From a virus, in IMG/VR virus record IMGVR_UViG_3300037502_002221, positions 1 to 20,295 of that record: a stretch of 20,295 bases of DNA; one strand, 5' to 3'. Shown piece by piece: positions 11,274 through 18,967 of the stretch. Every line of letters begins with the position of its first letter. Position 1 is the first letter of the stretch. The notes under the pieces were generated by a model. That model was not told the origin of the DNA, did no database searches, and saw only the letters and a list, made by a program, of their open reading frames with translations. The translations under genes and the position numbers were made by a program.

Positions 11274-12579
11274 TTTCTTGTTCGAGCGCGACCGGGCGAT
11301 GGTGCTCGCGCCGATGGGCGCGGGCAAGACGGCGCTCACGCTGGTTGCCATGCAAGACGCGCTCGCGCAGAGCGTTGTGCGCCGCTGGCTGGTGCTGGCC
11401 CCCAAACGCGTTTGCGAGTTGGTGTGGCCCGTGGAGCAGGCCAAGTGGACGCCTGCGCTGACGCTGGCGGTTGCGCTCGGCTCACCCGCCGAACGGAACG
11501 CGGCGCTGCGCTCGAAGGCGCAGGTTGTCGTCACGAATTACGACAACTTGCAGTGGCTGTCCGAGCAAACGCTCGACTTTGACGGCGTGGTGTTTGATGA
11601 ACTGACGCGGCTTAAAAACCCCAGCGGCAAGCGCTTCAAGGCGTTCGAGAAGGTCGTCGAGCCCATGACGCTGCGCTGGGGCTTGACGGGATCGTTCACG
11701 TCTAACGGGCTTGAAGACGTATTTGGGCAGTGCAAGATCGTGGACCAGGCGCTGCTTGGCCGCAGCAAGGGCGCGTTCTTGCAGCAGTATTTTGTCTGCA
11801 TCAACCGCGAGTACGGCGAGTGGGCGCCGCGCAAAGGCGCGCTCGAACAGGTTATGGCGCGCCTTAAACCTGCGACCTTTTTGTTGGAGCCTGGCGAGTA
11901 CAAAGACAAGCTGCCGCCGCTCCACGTCACCGAAGTGCGCTGCGACATGCCAGACCGCGAGCCCTATGAAAAGATGAAGCGCAATTTTCTGTACGACTTC
12001 CCCGACGCCCGCGCCATGGCCATGAGCGCCGGGGCTGTGACCAGCAAGCTACAGCAGATGGCGGCGGGGTTCGTTTATATTTCGGACAGCAAGCCCGACC
12101 CTGCGCGGCCGGGTAAGTTTGCAACATCGCAAACGCCCGTGTGGTTTTCGAGCCACAAGTTTGAATTGTTGGACGAGGTGCTGGAAGGCAACCAACGCGC
12201 CAACACCATCGTCGCGTATACATTCGTCGAGGAACTGGCCGAGCTACGCCGCCGATACCCCCAGGCTGTGACGATTGATGATCCGCAAGCCGTCGAGCGC
12301 TGGAATGCGGGCAAGGTCGAGTTGTTGCTGATCCACCCCAAGTCCGCCGGCCACGGCTTGAACTTGCAGCACGGCGGTTGCCGTATGGTATTCCTGTCGC
12401 TGCCGTGGTCGCTCGAAGAGTACGAGCAGACCATGGGCCGCATTCACCGCAGCGGGCAGACGCAGGATGTTTGGGTCTATGTGTTGCTTACTAACAACAC
12501 GATTGATGAACGCATTTGGGCGGCGTTGCACGACAAGCGCGCCCTCTCCGATATTGCACTAGAGGAATTGAAATCATGA
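11236..12579 (+). CDS. SNF2-family DNA helicase/translocase
   Basis: A 447-residue superfamily 2 ATPase. Start chosen at ATG 11236 (MLSLRAYQEKAADFLF), which has GGAG seven bases upstream and opens with the usual Q-motif-like RxYQ; an upstream in-frame ATG at 11173 lies deep in the VRR-NUC gene and would add 21 unrelated residues. Motif I is APMGAGKT at 25-32, motif II FDELTRLKN at 120-128 (DELT instead of DEAH, common in phage members), motif III GLTGSF at 149-154, and motif VI QTMGRIHRSGQ at 398-408, the SNF2 signature. It probably works with the VRR-NUC nuclease in recombination or fork remodelling. The two genes overlap and are commonly paired in phages. Confidence 0.92.
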   Translation: MLSLRAYQEKAADFLFERDRAMVLAPMGAGKTALTLVAMQDALAQSVVRRWLVLAPKRVCELVWPVEQAKWTPALTLAVALGSPAERNAALRSKAQVVVTNYDNLQWLSEQTLDFDGVVFDELTRLKNPSGKRFKAFEKVVEPMTLRWGLTGSFTSNGLEDVFGQCKIVDQALLGRSKGAFLQQYFVCINREYGEWAPRKGALEQVMARLKPATFLLEPGEYKDKLPPLHVTEVRCDMPDREPYEKMKRNFLYDFPDARAMAMSAGAVTSKLQQMAAGFVYISDSKPDPARPGKFATSQTPVWFSSHKFELLDEVLEGNQRANTIVAYTFVEELAELRRRYPQAVTIDDPQAVERWNAGKVELLLIHPKSAGHGLNLQHGGCRMVFLSLPWSLEEYEQTMGRIHRSGQTQDVWVYVLLTNNTIDERIWAALHDKRALSDIALEELKS

Positions 12580-12755
12580 ACTGGCACGAAATCAACGAAG
12601 CGCTGCGTGAGATGGGCGAGGAAGAGGTCAAAGCGTTGCTGCAGCACGAGAAACACCGCGACCGACCGCGCCCGACGTATTTGATCCGTTTGCACCAGCG
12701 CTACTGCGCGCTGCGGGATGCACGCGAGCGGCGGGAACTGCTGACCGGGCTTTAG
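12576..12755 (+). CDS. Small charged protein after the SNF2 helicase (59 aa)
   Basis: Begins at an ATG overlapping the helicase stop (ATGA), with GAGG just upstream. The 59 residues (MNWHEINEALREMGEEEVKA...) are almost all charged helix: an acidic N-terminal half and a basic C-terminal half (HRDRPRPTYLIRLHQRYCAL). It has the look of a helicase accessory or DNA-bound adaptor, but the family is not recognised. A longer frame from 12516 is rejected because it lies inside the helicase gene. Its stop codon overlaps the stop codon of the convergent lysozyme gene. Confidence 0.65.
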   Translation: MNWHEINEALREMGEEEVKALLQHEKHRDRPRPTYLIRLHQRYCALRDARERRELLTGL

Positions 12756-12772
12756 CTTAAAAACAAAGCCCG
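12746..12772. terminator. Hairpin spanning the two convergent stop codons
   Basis: CGGGCTTT (12746-12753), an 11-base A-rich loop and AAAGCCCG (12765-12772), a perfect 8-bp stem. It covers the stop codons of both the plus-strand 59-aa gene and the minus-strand lysozyme gene. Neither side has a long T run beyond the stem, so it is probably a weak bidirectional terminator or 3'-end protector. Confidence 0.5.
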
Positions 12773-13231
12773 TTCATCATTACGGCGTTTAACCAATCCC
12801 GGCAACACGCGACCCGCCGCCTTGGTCCATTTCATAAATTCTTCGGCGGCGTCTTCTAAATCACCGCGATTGATCTTCATGCGAAGACTGGACCGCTGCA
12901 AATTGCCTAGCCCAACATTGAAAGCAAAGCTGACCAGTGCGTCGAATTGGCCTTGATTACTAACGCTACCAGGGCAAAGTCGGGCAACGCCGCGCTCAAA
13001 TTTCGCAAGGTCTTGAGCAAGGAGAGCATCCACCTCTCCCATCGAGAGGACGCGATCCCAACCCGACGGTATCGGTAAACTTTTACGGTCCTCATATTTC
13101 ACCCCAATATGAGATGGGTCTATGACATGGCCGACGCCAACGGTCCACAGCAGCGCAGGGCACCGATAAGGGCGCAGTCTTACGCCCTCATGGTGCTTAA
13201 TCATGCGGATAGCCGCTTCGGATACCTTCAC
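12752..13231 (-). CDS. Endolysin, T4-type lysozyme (glycoside hydrolase family 24)
   Basis: A 159-residue muramidase that cleaves peptidoglycan at the end of infection. Glu15 (HHEG), position 24 and Thr30 (LLWTVGVGH) have exactly the spacing of Glu11-Asp20-Thr26 of T4 lysozyme, but the middle residue is Cys24, as in some other phage endolysins. Later conserved parts are NQGQFDALVSFAFNVGLG (92-109) and the C-terminal GLVKRRNDERALF (145-157). No signal peptide or signal-arrest-release segment is visible, so it should need a holin to reach the wall. The start is GTG, overlapping the stop of the upstream holin-like gene by four bases. It is the last gene of the late operon in this window. Confidence 0.93.
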   Translation of the reverse strand: MKVSEAAIRMIKHHEGVRLRPYRCPALLWTVGVGHVIDPSHIGVKYEDRKSLPIPSGWDRVLSMGEVDALLAQDLAKFERGVARLCPGSVSNQGQFDALVSFAFNVGLGNLQRSSLRMKINRGDLEDAAEEFMKWTKAAGRVLPGLVKRRNDERALFLS

Positions 13232-13713
13232 TTTTTGCCAAAAGCCTGCGTACCAAACCAGAAGGCGATGATGCTGCTCAGAATGAGCATTTCGTCTTCA
13301 GAGAATACGTTTTCCAACGCAATCGCAAACGGCACGCCTTGGTTCCACGCGTACCACATACCAGCGATGTTGATGATGACTAGCTCTAGCACAAAAATGT
13401 ACGTCACCACCGGGCGCACCGAGGCACGCAGGTTAATCATCCATTGGCTTGCGCCTTTGCCGATCTCTACGTCGTGGCTGTAAAGCGCCTGCCGTTCTTC
13501 AGCAGCGGTTTGCGTCTGGATTTGCTCCAGTTTGATTTCCTCAACCCGCGCCTGTGCGATAAAGCCGCGTTCAGCGAGCGCTAGTTCCCGCTCCTTCTGT
13601 GCGGCAACCAACGCCAGTTCGTGCTTCTTGTCCTGCCGGTCTTGGAAGATTTGCAAAATCTTGGGCAGGCCGCCGGCCAAGAACGATAGGAAGGTGCTAA
13701 CCATCGTCATCAT
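13228..13713 (-). CDS. Holin-like membrane protein (3TM-holin / GTA-holin type)
   Basis: A 161-residue protein directly upstream of the lysozyme, overlapping it by GTGA. It starts with a hydrophobic segment (MMTMVSTFLSFLAGGLPKIL), then a long charged coiled coil (about 20-75), then WMINLRASVRPVVTYIFVLE at about 91-110, a hydrophobic IINIAGMWYAW segment and a final hydrophobic stretch ending WFGTQAFGKK. The Arg-Pro before a membrane segment and the closing aromatic/Gly pattern are typical of the three-membrane-span holins found beside endolysins and in gene-transfer agents. It would permeabilise the inner membrane to release the lysozyme. It starts with ATGATG in a four-base overlap with the upstream gene. 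Confidence 0.7.
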   Translation of the reverse strand: MMTMVSTFLSFLAGGLPKILQIFQDRQDKKHELALVAAQKERELALAERGFIAQARVEEIKLEQIQTQTAAEERQALYSHDVEIGKGASQWMINLRASVRPVVTYIFVLELVIINIAGMWYAWNQGVPFAIALENVFSEDEMLILSSIIAFWFGTQAFGKK

Positions 13714-14123
13714 TTGGAAGCCCTCACAACATCATCGCCTTTGGTCACGGTTACGTGGTCGCCTTCTACGTCCACGCGCATCGGCTGCTCCTTGCGATCC
13801 AGCCGGTCAAGTTTGCTAATGAGTTCCTTAATCACCGCGAACTCTGGCTTCTCTTCCTTCTCGACCGTTCCAGCGATGCCGTTCAGCATGGAGATCAACG
13901 CAGTCAGCGAGGCGCCGAGCAAGCCCATGACGGCGGCAATCTTGTCGTTGTCCAGAAACAGGCTAGAGACGACGCCGATTACCACGATAGCCGTAATGTA
14001 CTTGAGGCCGTCCTTGCCAATGGCCTTGCCTGCTACGGTCTTCGCAGAGGCTTTCGCCTCGAGGCGATTGAGTTCAGCCTGGACCTGTGCCTTAAAGAGT
14101 TCGATGTCTACTGGCTCGCTCAT
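13710..14123 (-). CDS. Membrane protein of the lysis region (137 aa)
   Basis: A 137-residue protein with a helical N-terminus (ELFKAQVQAELNRLEAKASA), two adjacent hydrophobic segments (about 42-57, YITAIVVIGVVSSLFL, and 63-86, AAVMGLLGASLTALISMLNG) and a charged coiled-coil C-terminus (AVIKELISKLDRLDRKE) ending in a short beta-prone tail. Two membrane spans with both ends in the cytoplasm would fit a class II holin or an antiholin. Four-base overlaps with both neighbours put it in the lysis cluster. I cannot say which of the three small membrane proteins is the true holin. Confidence 0.65.
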   Translation of the reverse strand: MSEPVDIELFKAQVQAELNRLEAKASAKTVAGKAIGKDGLKYITAIVVIGVVSSLFLDNDKIAAVMGLLGASLTALISMLNGIAGTVEKEEKPEFAVIKELISKLDRLDRKEQPMRVDVEGDHVTVTKGDDVVRASK

Positions 14124-14344
14124 TTGTCCACCTTGGTGTCGAGCTTGTCGAATATCTTGCCGAGCATATCTTTAATCTCGTTGATGTCCTGCCGGTAATC
14201 AGCACGGCTGACATACGTGAGCGGCATCTGGCGAACATCTTTATCCAGACGCTCGATGCTGCGGGTTAGGTTGTTAACCATCCACCCACCGAAGAACGCC
14301 GCTACGCCAAGAATGATGTTGAATAACACTTGATACTCGTTCAC
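14120..14344 (-). CDS. Small single-span membrane protein with coiled coil (74 aa)
   Basis: A 74-residue protein, MNEYQVLFNIILGVAAFFGG..., with one N-terminal membrane span (about 6-23) followed by a conserved-looking charged part (NLTRSIERLDKDVRQMPLTY, then SRADYRQDINEIKDMLGKIF). Proteins of this shape occur near holins and at the end of morphogenesis clusters in many phages, without proven function. An Rz-like spanin is possible but the segment after the membrane span is short. The start is GTG one base after the TGA of the large upstream gene, with GAGG about nine bases before it; the stop overlaps the next ATG by four bases. Confidence 0.7.
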   Translation of the reverse strand: MNEYQVLFNIILGVAAFFGGWMVNNLTRSIERLDKDVRQMPLTYVSRADYRQDINEIKDMLGKIFDKLDTKVDK

Positions 14345-14345
14345 G

Positions 14346-16583
14346 TCATGGCCTCAAGGCGTTAGTAGGAACAGGCTCTGCCGTTTGCGTGGTTGCATAC
14401 GTGCGGGCAGCGTTCGCCACCTGCGTGCTAAAGCGACTCCACGATTCGGCATTCTTGAACTGCGCAAGGAAAGCGTTACGCTCTCTGGTTGGCAACGCAT
14501 CCAACACGCGATTAAAGTCGCGGCCCGACTGTGCGGCGCGAATTAATACGTCAAGCGTCTCTGCTTTAATCTTTTGCTCAAGCCCTGCCACCACTTCGTT
14601 AACAGCAGTAGAGGCTCGAGTGAAGAAGGGAAAGCGCAACCGTGCGCTCGTCTTGCGCTGCGCTTCGGTAAGCGCTGCACGACCGGCAGCAGCTTGCTGC
14701 ACTGCCTTGAGATCAGCGCCAACGGTGTCCGCGATGCGCCGCAGCAGCGGCATATCCTTCGCCATTTCTTCGCTAATTTTGTAGCGACCGGAACCGAACA
14801 GGTCTTCGATGACATCGGGCGACTCGCCTGCGATAAGGTCAACGATCTGTTGCTTCTGGCCTTCCTTGTACATCGTGCGGATCTTGTCGGCGAGTTCCAT
14901 GCCGCGAATGTCCGACATCCCTCGCTCAAACGTCGTGAGGTAATCCTTAAACCCTTTGCCGCCCGCCTTTTCGATGGCCTCGTCAAACAGCGGCTTGACC
15001 TTGGTCAGCACACTTGCGGCAAGTCGATCCTGCGATTTGGCGTCCATGCCGGGGTTCAGTTCGCGGATTACGCCTGCGACGCCGTTCTTGCGGATGGCGT
15101 ACAACGCTTCCGGCGTCACAACGCCGAACTCGTTAGTCCAATCGCCGAGCATCTCGTTGATGCGCGTCAGTGCCGCAGAGGCTTCGCGGTTCGTGGCAAT
15201 GTCGGGATTGCGCAACTGACGGCTAATCGGGCCGGTCAAGTCTGCGGCCGTGATCGGTTTCAATCCACGGTCTTTCATGCTTTGCAACGTTGATTCTGCG
15301 GCTCGAGCGCGAGCGCCAGCACGCTGTGATTCCTCTGCTGCACGGCTAATCCCGCGTGCTACTGCGCCGCCTTCTTCAATTACTTGACGCTCAAAAGGAC
15401 CGCCAATGGTACGAGCGCGACCGGAAGCGGCAAGTTGTCCGGGGAATGTCGTTGTCGCTTCTACGCGGCCCGGTAACCGAACGCCAGGTTCGCCCACGCC
15501 TCTGCGTGCAAACCATGAACTTGCCCAATCGTCGGCTTTGTTAACGGCATTGCTGACGCGGCGAACGGTGTCCGCCGCTTGCTTCGCGGCTGTCCGTGCT
15601 TCGGTGGCAATCGTTTCTAGTTTCGGCATCACTCTGCCCGTAAGGGCGGCGGCCTCAAAAGCCCCTTCGCGCATCGGCGCGGTGACGGCGGTGAGCGTGC
15701 CTTTTGCCGACTCTCGAGCAGCACGCGCCGTCTCAGCAGTCGGGCCTCCCGCAATACGCGACAACTCGTTAATTGTGTCCTGCGCCTCGCGTTGCCGGAA
15801 CGCATTGACAACGCCACGCGGGTCTTTCTTTTCCGCTTCGGCGAGCAACGCTTGCAATACGGGCAAATCAAGGTCTGCCGCAGCGCGACTCGCCGGAACG
15901 TCTGGTTGCGCGGTCATCGCGGCACGCAGCGCATTGACTTCATCGTTTGCCGCAAGGCGAATCAGTTGGTTTGCTCGAACATCGGCGGTACGGCCTGCCA
16001 AAGCGTCAACAACAGCGCCGCCGCCCTTGGCGACAATCCGCGCTACCGGAGGCGCAAGCAATGCCACGCCCGTGCCAATCGCTGCGCCTGTCGCAGCCTC
16101 TTCCGGCGACATAACGGCGCCTGTAATTGCGCCCGGAACCGCGCCGCCCGCAACTCGAGCAGTGACTCGGGCAGCAGCAGGCGTCGTTCGCGTCAAGCCT
16201 GTCTGGATGCCGCCGGTTTCAAAAGCGGTCGCAAGCGGCGTAGTAGCGCGTTGAATTGCCGGCAATGCAGCGCCTGCGGCGCGAGTAGCTGCGCCAAGTA
16301 CCGGGCCTGCTGCCAAACCAACGGCGACTGGAATGATGCCGCGTACTGCCGCTTGTCGTTCTTGGGGCGTCATGCCCGTTGCTTCGACTTGTGCGCGGAA
16401 GCCCGTTGCACGGTCGCCGATGTCGGCAAGTGATGGGCCTCGGCGTGCGGCAGGTATTTCTGGCGCAGGCGCAGGCGCAGGCGCAGGAGCGCCGCGAATA
16501 GACGCGCCTATGTAGTCAATTTCTTCTTCGGTCAGCGGCTTTTCAGCGCGTACCTTTTTTCCTTCGATAAGGTAAGTAGGCAC
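14346..16583 (-). CDS. Large internal virion / DNA-ejection-type protein (745 aa)
   Basis: A large Ala/Arg-rich protein. Start chosen at GTG 16583 (MPTYLIEGKKVRAEKPLTEE), which has GAGGAG seven bases upstream, inside the last codons of the preceding gene; a TTG five codons earlier has no such site. After a Pro-Ala repeat linker (about 33-43) comes a glycine-zipper-like hydrophobic region (about 80-185: GIIPVAVGLAAGPVLGAATR and further GxxxG/AxxxA segments), then long predicted helices to the end. Large proteins of this type following smaller ejection proteins in podovirus late operons form the internal core or trans-envelope channel (compare P22 gp16/gp20, T7 gp15/gp16). No lytic transglycosylase or protease motif is seen. 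The assignment rests on composition and order. Confidence 0.6.
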   Translation of the reverse strand: MPTYLIEGKKVRAEKPLTEEEIDYIGASIRGAPAPAPAPAPEIPAARRGPSLADIGDRATGFRAQVEATGMTPQERQAAVRGIIPVAVGLAAGPVLGAATRAAGAALPAIQRATTPLATAFETGGIQTGLTRTTPAAARVTARVAGGAVPGAITGAVMSPEEAATGAAIGTGVALLAPPVARIVAKGGGAVVDALAGRTADVRANQLIRLAANDEVNALRAAMTAQPDVPASRAAADLDLPVLQALLAEAEKKDPRGVVNAFRQREAQDTINELSRIAGGPTAETARAARESAKGTLTAVTAPMREGAFEAAALTGRVMPKLETIATEARTAAKQAADTVRRVSNAVNKADDWASSWFARRGVGEPGVRLPGRVEATTTFPGQLAASGRARTIGGPFERQVIEEGGAVARGISRAAEESQRAGARARAAESTLQSMKDRGLKPITAADLTGPISRQLRNPDIATNREASAALTRINEMLGDWTNEFGVVTPEALYAIRKNGVAGVIRELNPGMDAKSQDRLAASVLTKVKPLFDEAIEKAGGKGFKDYLTTFERGMSDIRGMELADKIRTMYKEGQKQQIVDLIAGESPDVIEDLFGSGRYKISEEMAKDMPLLRRIADTVGADLKAVQQAAAGRAALTEAQRKTSARLRFPFFTRASTAVNEVVAGLEQKIKAETLDVLIRAAQSGRDFNRVLDALPTRERNAFLAQFKNAESWSRFSTQVANAARTYATTQTAEPVPTNALRP
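16462..16485 (-). repeat. Hexanucleotide tandem repeat (GGCGCA)x4
   Basis: Four exact GGCGCA units on the plus strand, encoding the Pro-Ala linker APAPAPAP near the N-terminus of the large internal virion protein. Length changes by slippage would keep the reading frame. Confidence 0.8.
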
Positions 16584-16587
16584 GCCA

Positions 16588-17766
16588 TTACTCCTCAATG
16601 ATTGAGTAACTGGTGCCAGCGGGCGTTACTGTACCTCGGGCGCCTTGGCCGCGCTTTGACGGATCGCCGCGTCGGCCTCGGCGCGGAGCAGCGTCTTCTC
16701 GATAATTGAAGTCATCCGCAAAAGCAGTATCAAGATTGTTAGTAGACCGCTGCAATTCTTCTATGGCGCGGTCAATCGCCTTTTGAAAACTTGCCACGCT
16801 TTGTTTCGTGCCAAGCTGCGCAAACGCGTTTTGCAACGCTTGAATTTCAAAGTTCGACACGTTACCCAAGGCGCCGCCCGTGGGCGAGTTGTTGCGCATC
16901 TCTTGCAGTTCTCGGAACTGGCCTCGAGCCAAGATAGTATCCAATTTGGCTTCTGCGTCCGCAGTTGCTTGGCTAAAGGTCGGCAATCGACTTTCAATCG
17001 GGCCGAGCATATCTGGCAACGCAGGGTCTTCGCGCAACTCTGAAAGCAGCGTTACAAGATCGGTCGTTTTGTTTTTGTGCGCTCGCAGAGATTGCTCTAC
17101 CTTTGGATACGAGGCTTCTCGTTTGGCGCGTTCGCGGGCGTCAATCTTGGTACCTTCGGTGCCGCCAATGACGTTCGGGTCTTTCGGACCACCAGGGATG
17201 TACTCAAGGTCGTTGTTTGCCGTCCAACGGTAACCTTCTGGTGCTTTTGGCGGCTTAATTGCAGCGCCTGCCGGCTGACGACTTAACCGCGCTTCTTGCC
17301 GTGCGGCGGTTTCCGCTTGCGTTTCTTGTACGCCAACAGTGCGCTCGCGCACGCCAAGTTCTCGGCCTCTCAACTCAGCATCAATACGCTGCGCTTCGGT
17401 CAACGCGGCGCGACGCTGTTGCGCCACAAATTTCGGATCAAAGCTAGGCGGGAGCCGAGACGTGTCTACGCCCAAACCTTGCAGATTGCGCAGCACCTCT
17501 TGGTATGACGGCTCATCAACGGCAGCCGATGCAAAGTCGGCAATCATCTGATGGCCTTTAAGCGCGGCTTCAAGTTCGGCGTTTCGGCGAGTCGCTTGTT
17601 TCGCGGCAATGTCTTCCGCAAAACGCGCCTCTTCCATTTCGCCTTGACGCGCCAAGCGTTGTTGTTCGGCTTGTGCCAAACGATTAGCGCGGCCCATCTC
17701 AAGGCCTTGGACATACGATCCAAGGATGTTGACCGGCTGAAGTTCAGTTGCTCCGATGACTGCCAT
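16588..17766 (-). CDS. Internal virion / DNA-injection-type protein (392 aa)
   Basis: A 392-residue protein with a helical, Gln/Arg/Ala-rich first half (EMGRANRLAQAEQQRLARQG, residues 23-42, and 115-165) likely to form coiled coils, a Pro/Gly linker with PPKAPEGYRWTANNDLEYIP around 172-191, and a second helical domain (about 220-350) carrying SPTGGALGNVSNFEIQALQN followed by FAQLGTKQSVASFQKAIDRA, a stretch I associate with internal proteins of many podo- and siphophages. The C-terminus is basic and disordered (APRRGRRGDPSKRGQGARG). It probably packages inside the capsid and is ejected with DNA. The start ATG is preceded by TAGGTGAT, whose TAG is the stop of the upstream gene. Confidence 0.65.
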   Translation of the reverse strand: MAVIGATELQPVNILGSYVQGLEMGRANRLAQAEQQRLARQGEMEEARFAEDIAAKQATRRNAELEAALKGHQMIADFASAAVDEPSYQEVLRNLQGLGVDTSRLPPSFDPKFVAQQRRAALTEAQRIDAELRGRELGVRERTVGVQETQAETAARQEARLSRQPAGAAIKPPKAPEGYRWTANNDLEYIPGGPKDPNVIGGTEGTKIDARERAKREASYPKVEQSLRAHKNKTTDLVTLLSELREDPALPDMLGPIESRLPTFSQATADAEAKLDTILARGQFRELQEMRNNSPTGGALGNVSNFEIQALQNAFAQLGTKQSVASFQKAIDRAIEELQRSTNNLDTAFADDFNYREDAAPRRGRRGDPSKRGQGARGTVTPAGTSYSIIEE

Positions 17767-17773
17767 ACATCAC

Positions 17774-18508
17774 CTATGCGTTGTAGCCGCGCATATACGA
17801 AGGCGGCGCTACGCCTAAGTTGGCGCCACCACCCGGCGTTACGCTTGATGGTCCAAAATACCCGCCGCGATACATTCCATATCCCATCGCGCCTTGTCCA
17901 AGCGCTTGCGCAAGCGCATTGGCTTGCCCGAGATAGCCCGATGCGCGGGCCTGCCCAGCGCCCATTTGAAGGTTGGCAAGATTGCTGCCGGTCTGCCCAA
18001 TCGCGCCCGCCGCAGACGATGCGAGCGAAGGGCCAAACCCGCCGATCCCAAGCAGGGCGTTCGTGACATCGGCCCGTTGCTGTCTAGCGCGAGCAAACGC
18101 ATTCTGAAATTCTTGTGAGGCCAGTTCCTGTCCGAAGCGCTGCGTGCCTTTTAGCATGGAGCCAGAGAGCAAGCCGCCGCGAGCCGCTGCCGAGCGCTCA
18201 AGCGCCTTCATTCCCTCGCCCATGCGAAACCCGTAACCGGGGTCCATCTGGATTTCTTCCATGCCGGGAGCGCGAGCGTAGGCGCCTTCCGGGCCGTACA
18301 GCGCGGCTAGACGATTCAGTTGCTCAAGCGACAGTTGGCGGAACGGCGCTGTTTCGGCAAGCTGCCGCTCCAGCATCCGCTCTTCCGTGGCGGCTGCGGT
18401 TTGCGCGGCCTGCTGCTGTGCGCGGGCGGCCTTACTTGCGCCACGCGAGGCGACTGCGCCGCCTACGACTGCGCTGCCTAAAATTGCTGCTGCTGTTCCG
18501 ATAGCCAT
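17774..18508 (-). CDS. DNA transfer (ejection) protein, P22 gp7-like position (244 aa)
   Basis: A 244-residue Ala/Gly-rich protein. Residues 1-22 (IGTAAAILGSAVVGGAVASR) form a hydrophobic small-residue helix of glycine-zipper type, followed by a coiled coil (30-70) and then the recognisable motif QMDPGYGFRMGEGMKALERS with AAARGGLLSGSMLKGTQRFG and QEFQNAFARARQQRAD (about 86-145), conserved in phage proteins annotated as DNA transfer or injection proteins. The C-terminal 70 residues are Gly/Ala/Gln-rich. The gene's ATG follows the acetyltransferase stop with no gap (TAAATG), so it is coupled. Cell role: a minor capsid-internal protein entering the host envelope during DNA entry. Confidence 0.72.
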   Translation of the reverse strand: MAIGTAAAILGSAVVGGAVASRGASKAARAQQQAAQTAAATEERMLERQLAETAPFRQLSLEQLNRLAALYGPEGAYARAPGMEEIQMDPGYGFRMGEGMKALERSAAARGGLLSGSMLKGTQRFGQELASQEFQNAFARARQQRADVTNALLGIGGFGPSLASSAAGAIGQTGSNLANLQMGAGQARASGYLGQANALAQALGQGAMGYGMYRGGYFGPSSVTPGGGANLGVAPPSYMRGYNA

Positions 18509-18967
18509 TTACGCAACCTCTTTAAAGAACGTCCGCTCCATCGGCTTAAAGCCTTGGCGCGAATACAACTTTTCCATCGCGGGCGACCGTTCGTCCTCTA
18601 GGGCTATCATAAACAAGGCGGTCGCACCTTGCTCTTTCGCCCACGACTCTATCGCATCGTACATTTGTTTGCCTACGCCCGAACCACGGGCTTCCGGGGT
18701 TAGATACCACCAGACTTCTTGCACCACCCGATGTGAGGGGCTGAAGTACATGGGGTAACACAAAGCGCCCGCCACGCCGACTGCTTTGCCGTCCTTTTCA
18801 GCAATCCATACACCCATCGTCGGGTTGCTGACAGCCGCTAGATAAAAGTTAGTGAACCCTTCGTAGTCGAATGGCATGGCGTTATGCACCGGGGTCGCGT
18901 TATGAAACGCCGCCCCCAGTTTTAGGTACTGGTCTAGGTCTTCAGCGGTGGCGCGTCGGACGGTCAC
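18509..18967 (-). CDS. GNAT-family N-acetyltransferase (152 aa)
   Basis: A 152-residue acetyl-CoA-dependent acetyltransferase. MTVRRATAEDLDQYLKLGAA is the usual first strand and helix; EVWWYLTPEARGSGVGKQMY (about 84-103) is the strand-beta4/motif A with the RGSGVG pyrophosphate-binding loop; MIALEDERSPAMEKLYSRQG (about 119-138) ends the fold with the typical LY.R.GF. The substrate is unknown; host or virion proteins, small molecules or aminoglycosides are all possible. It lies in the late structural operon between tail/virion genes, where such acetyltransferases recur in many phages. The start is GTG with GGGAGA upstream, overlapping the previous stop (GTGA). Confidence 0.9.
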   Translation of the reverse strand: MTVRRATAEDLDQYLKLGAAFHNATPVHNAMPFDYEGFTNFYLAAVSNPTMGVWIAEKDGKAVGVAGALCYPMYFSPSHRVVQEVWWYLTPEARGSGVGKQMYDAIESWAKEQGATALFMIALEDERSPAMEKLYSRQGFKPMERTFFKEVA

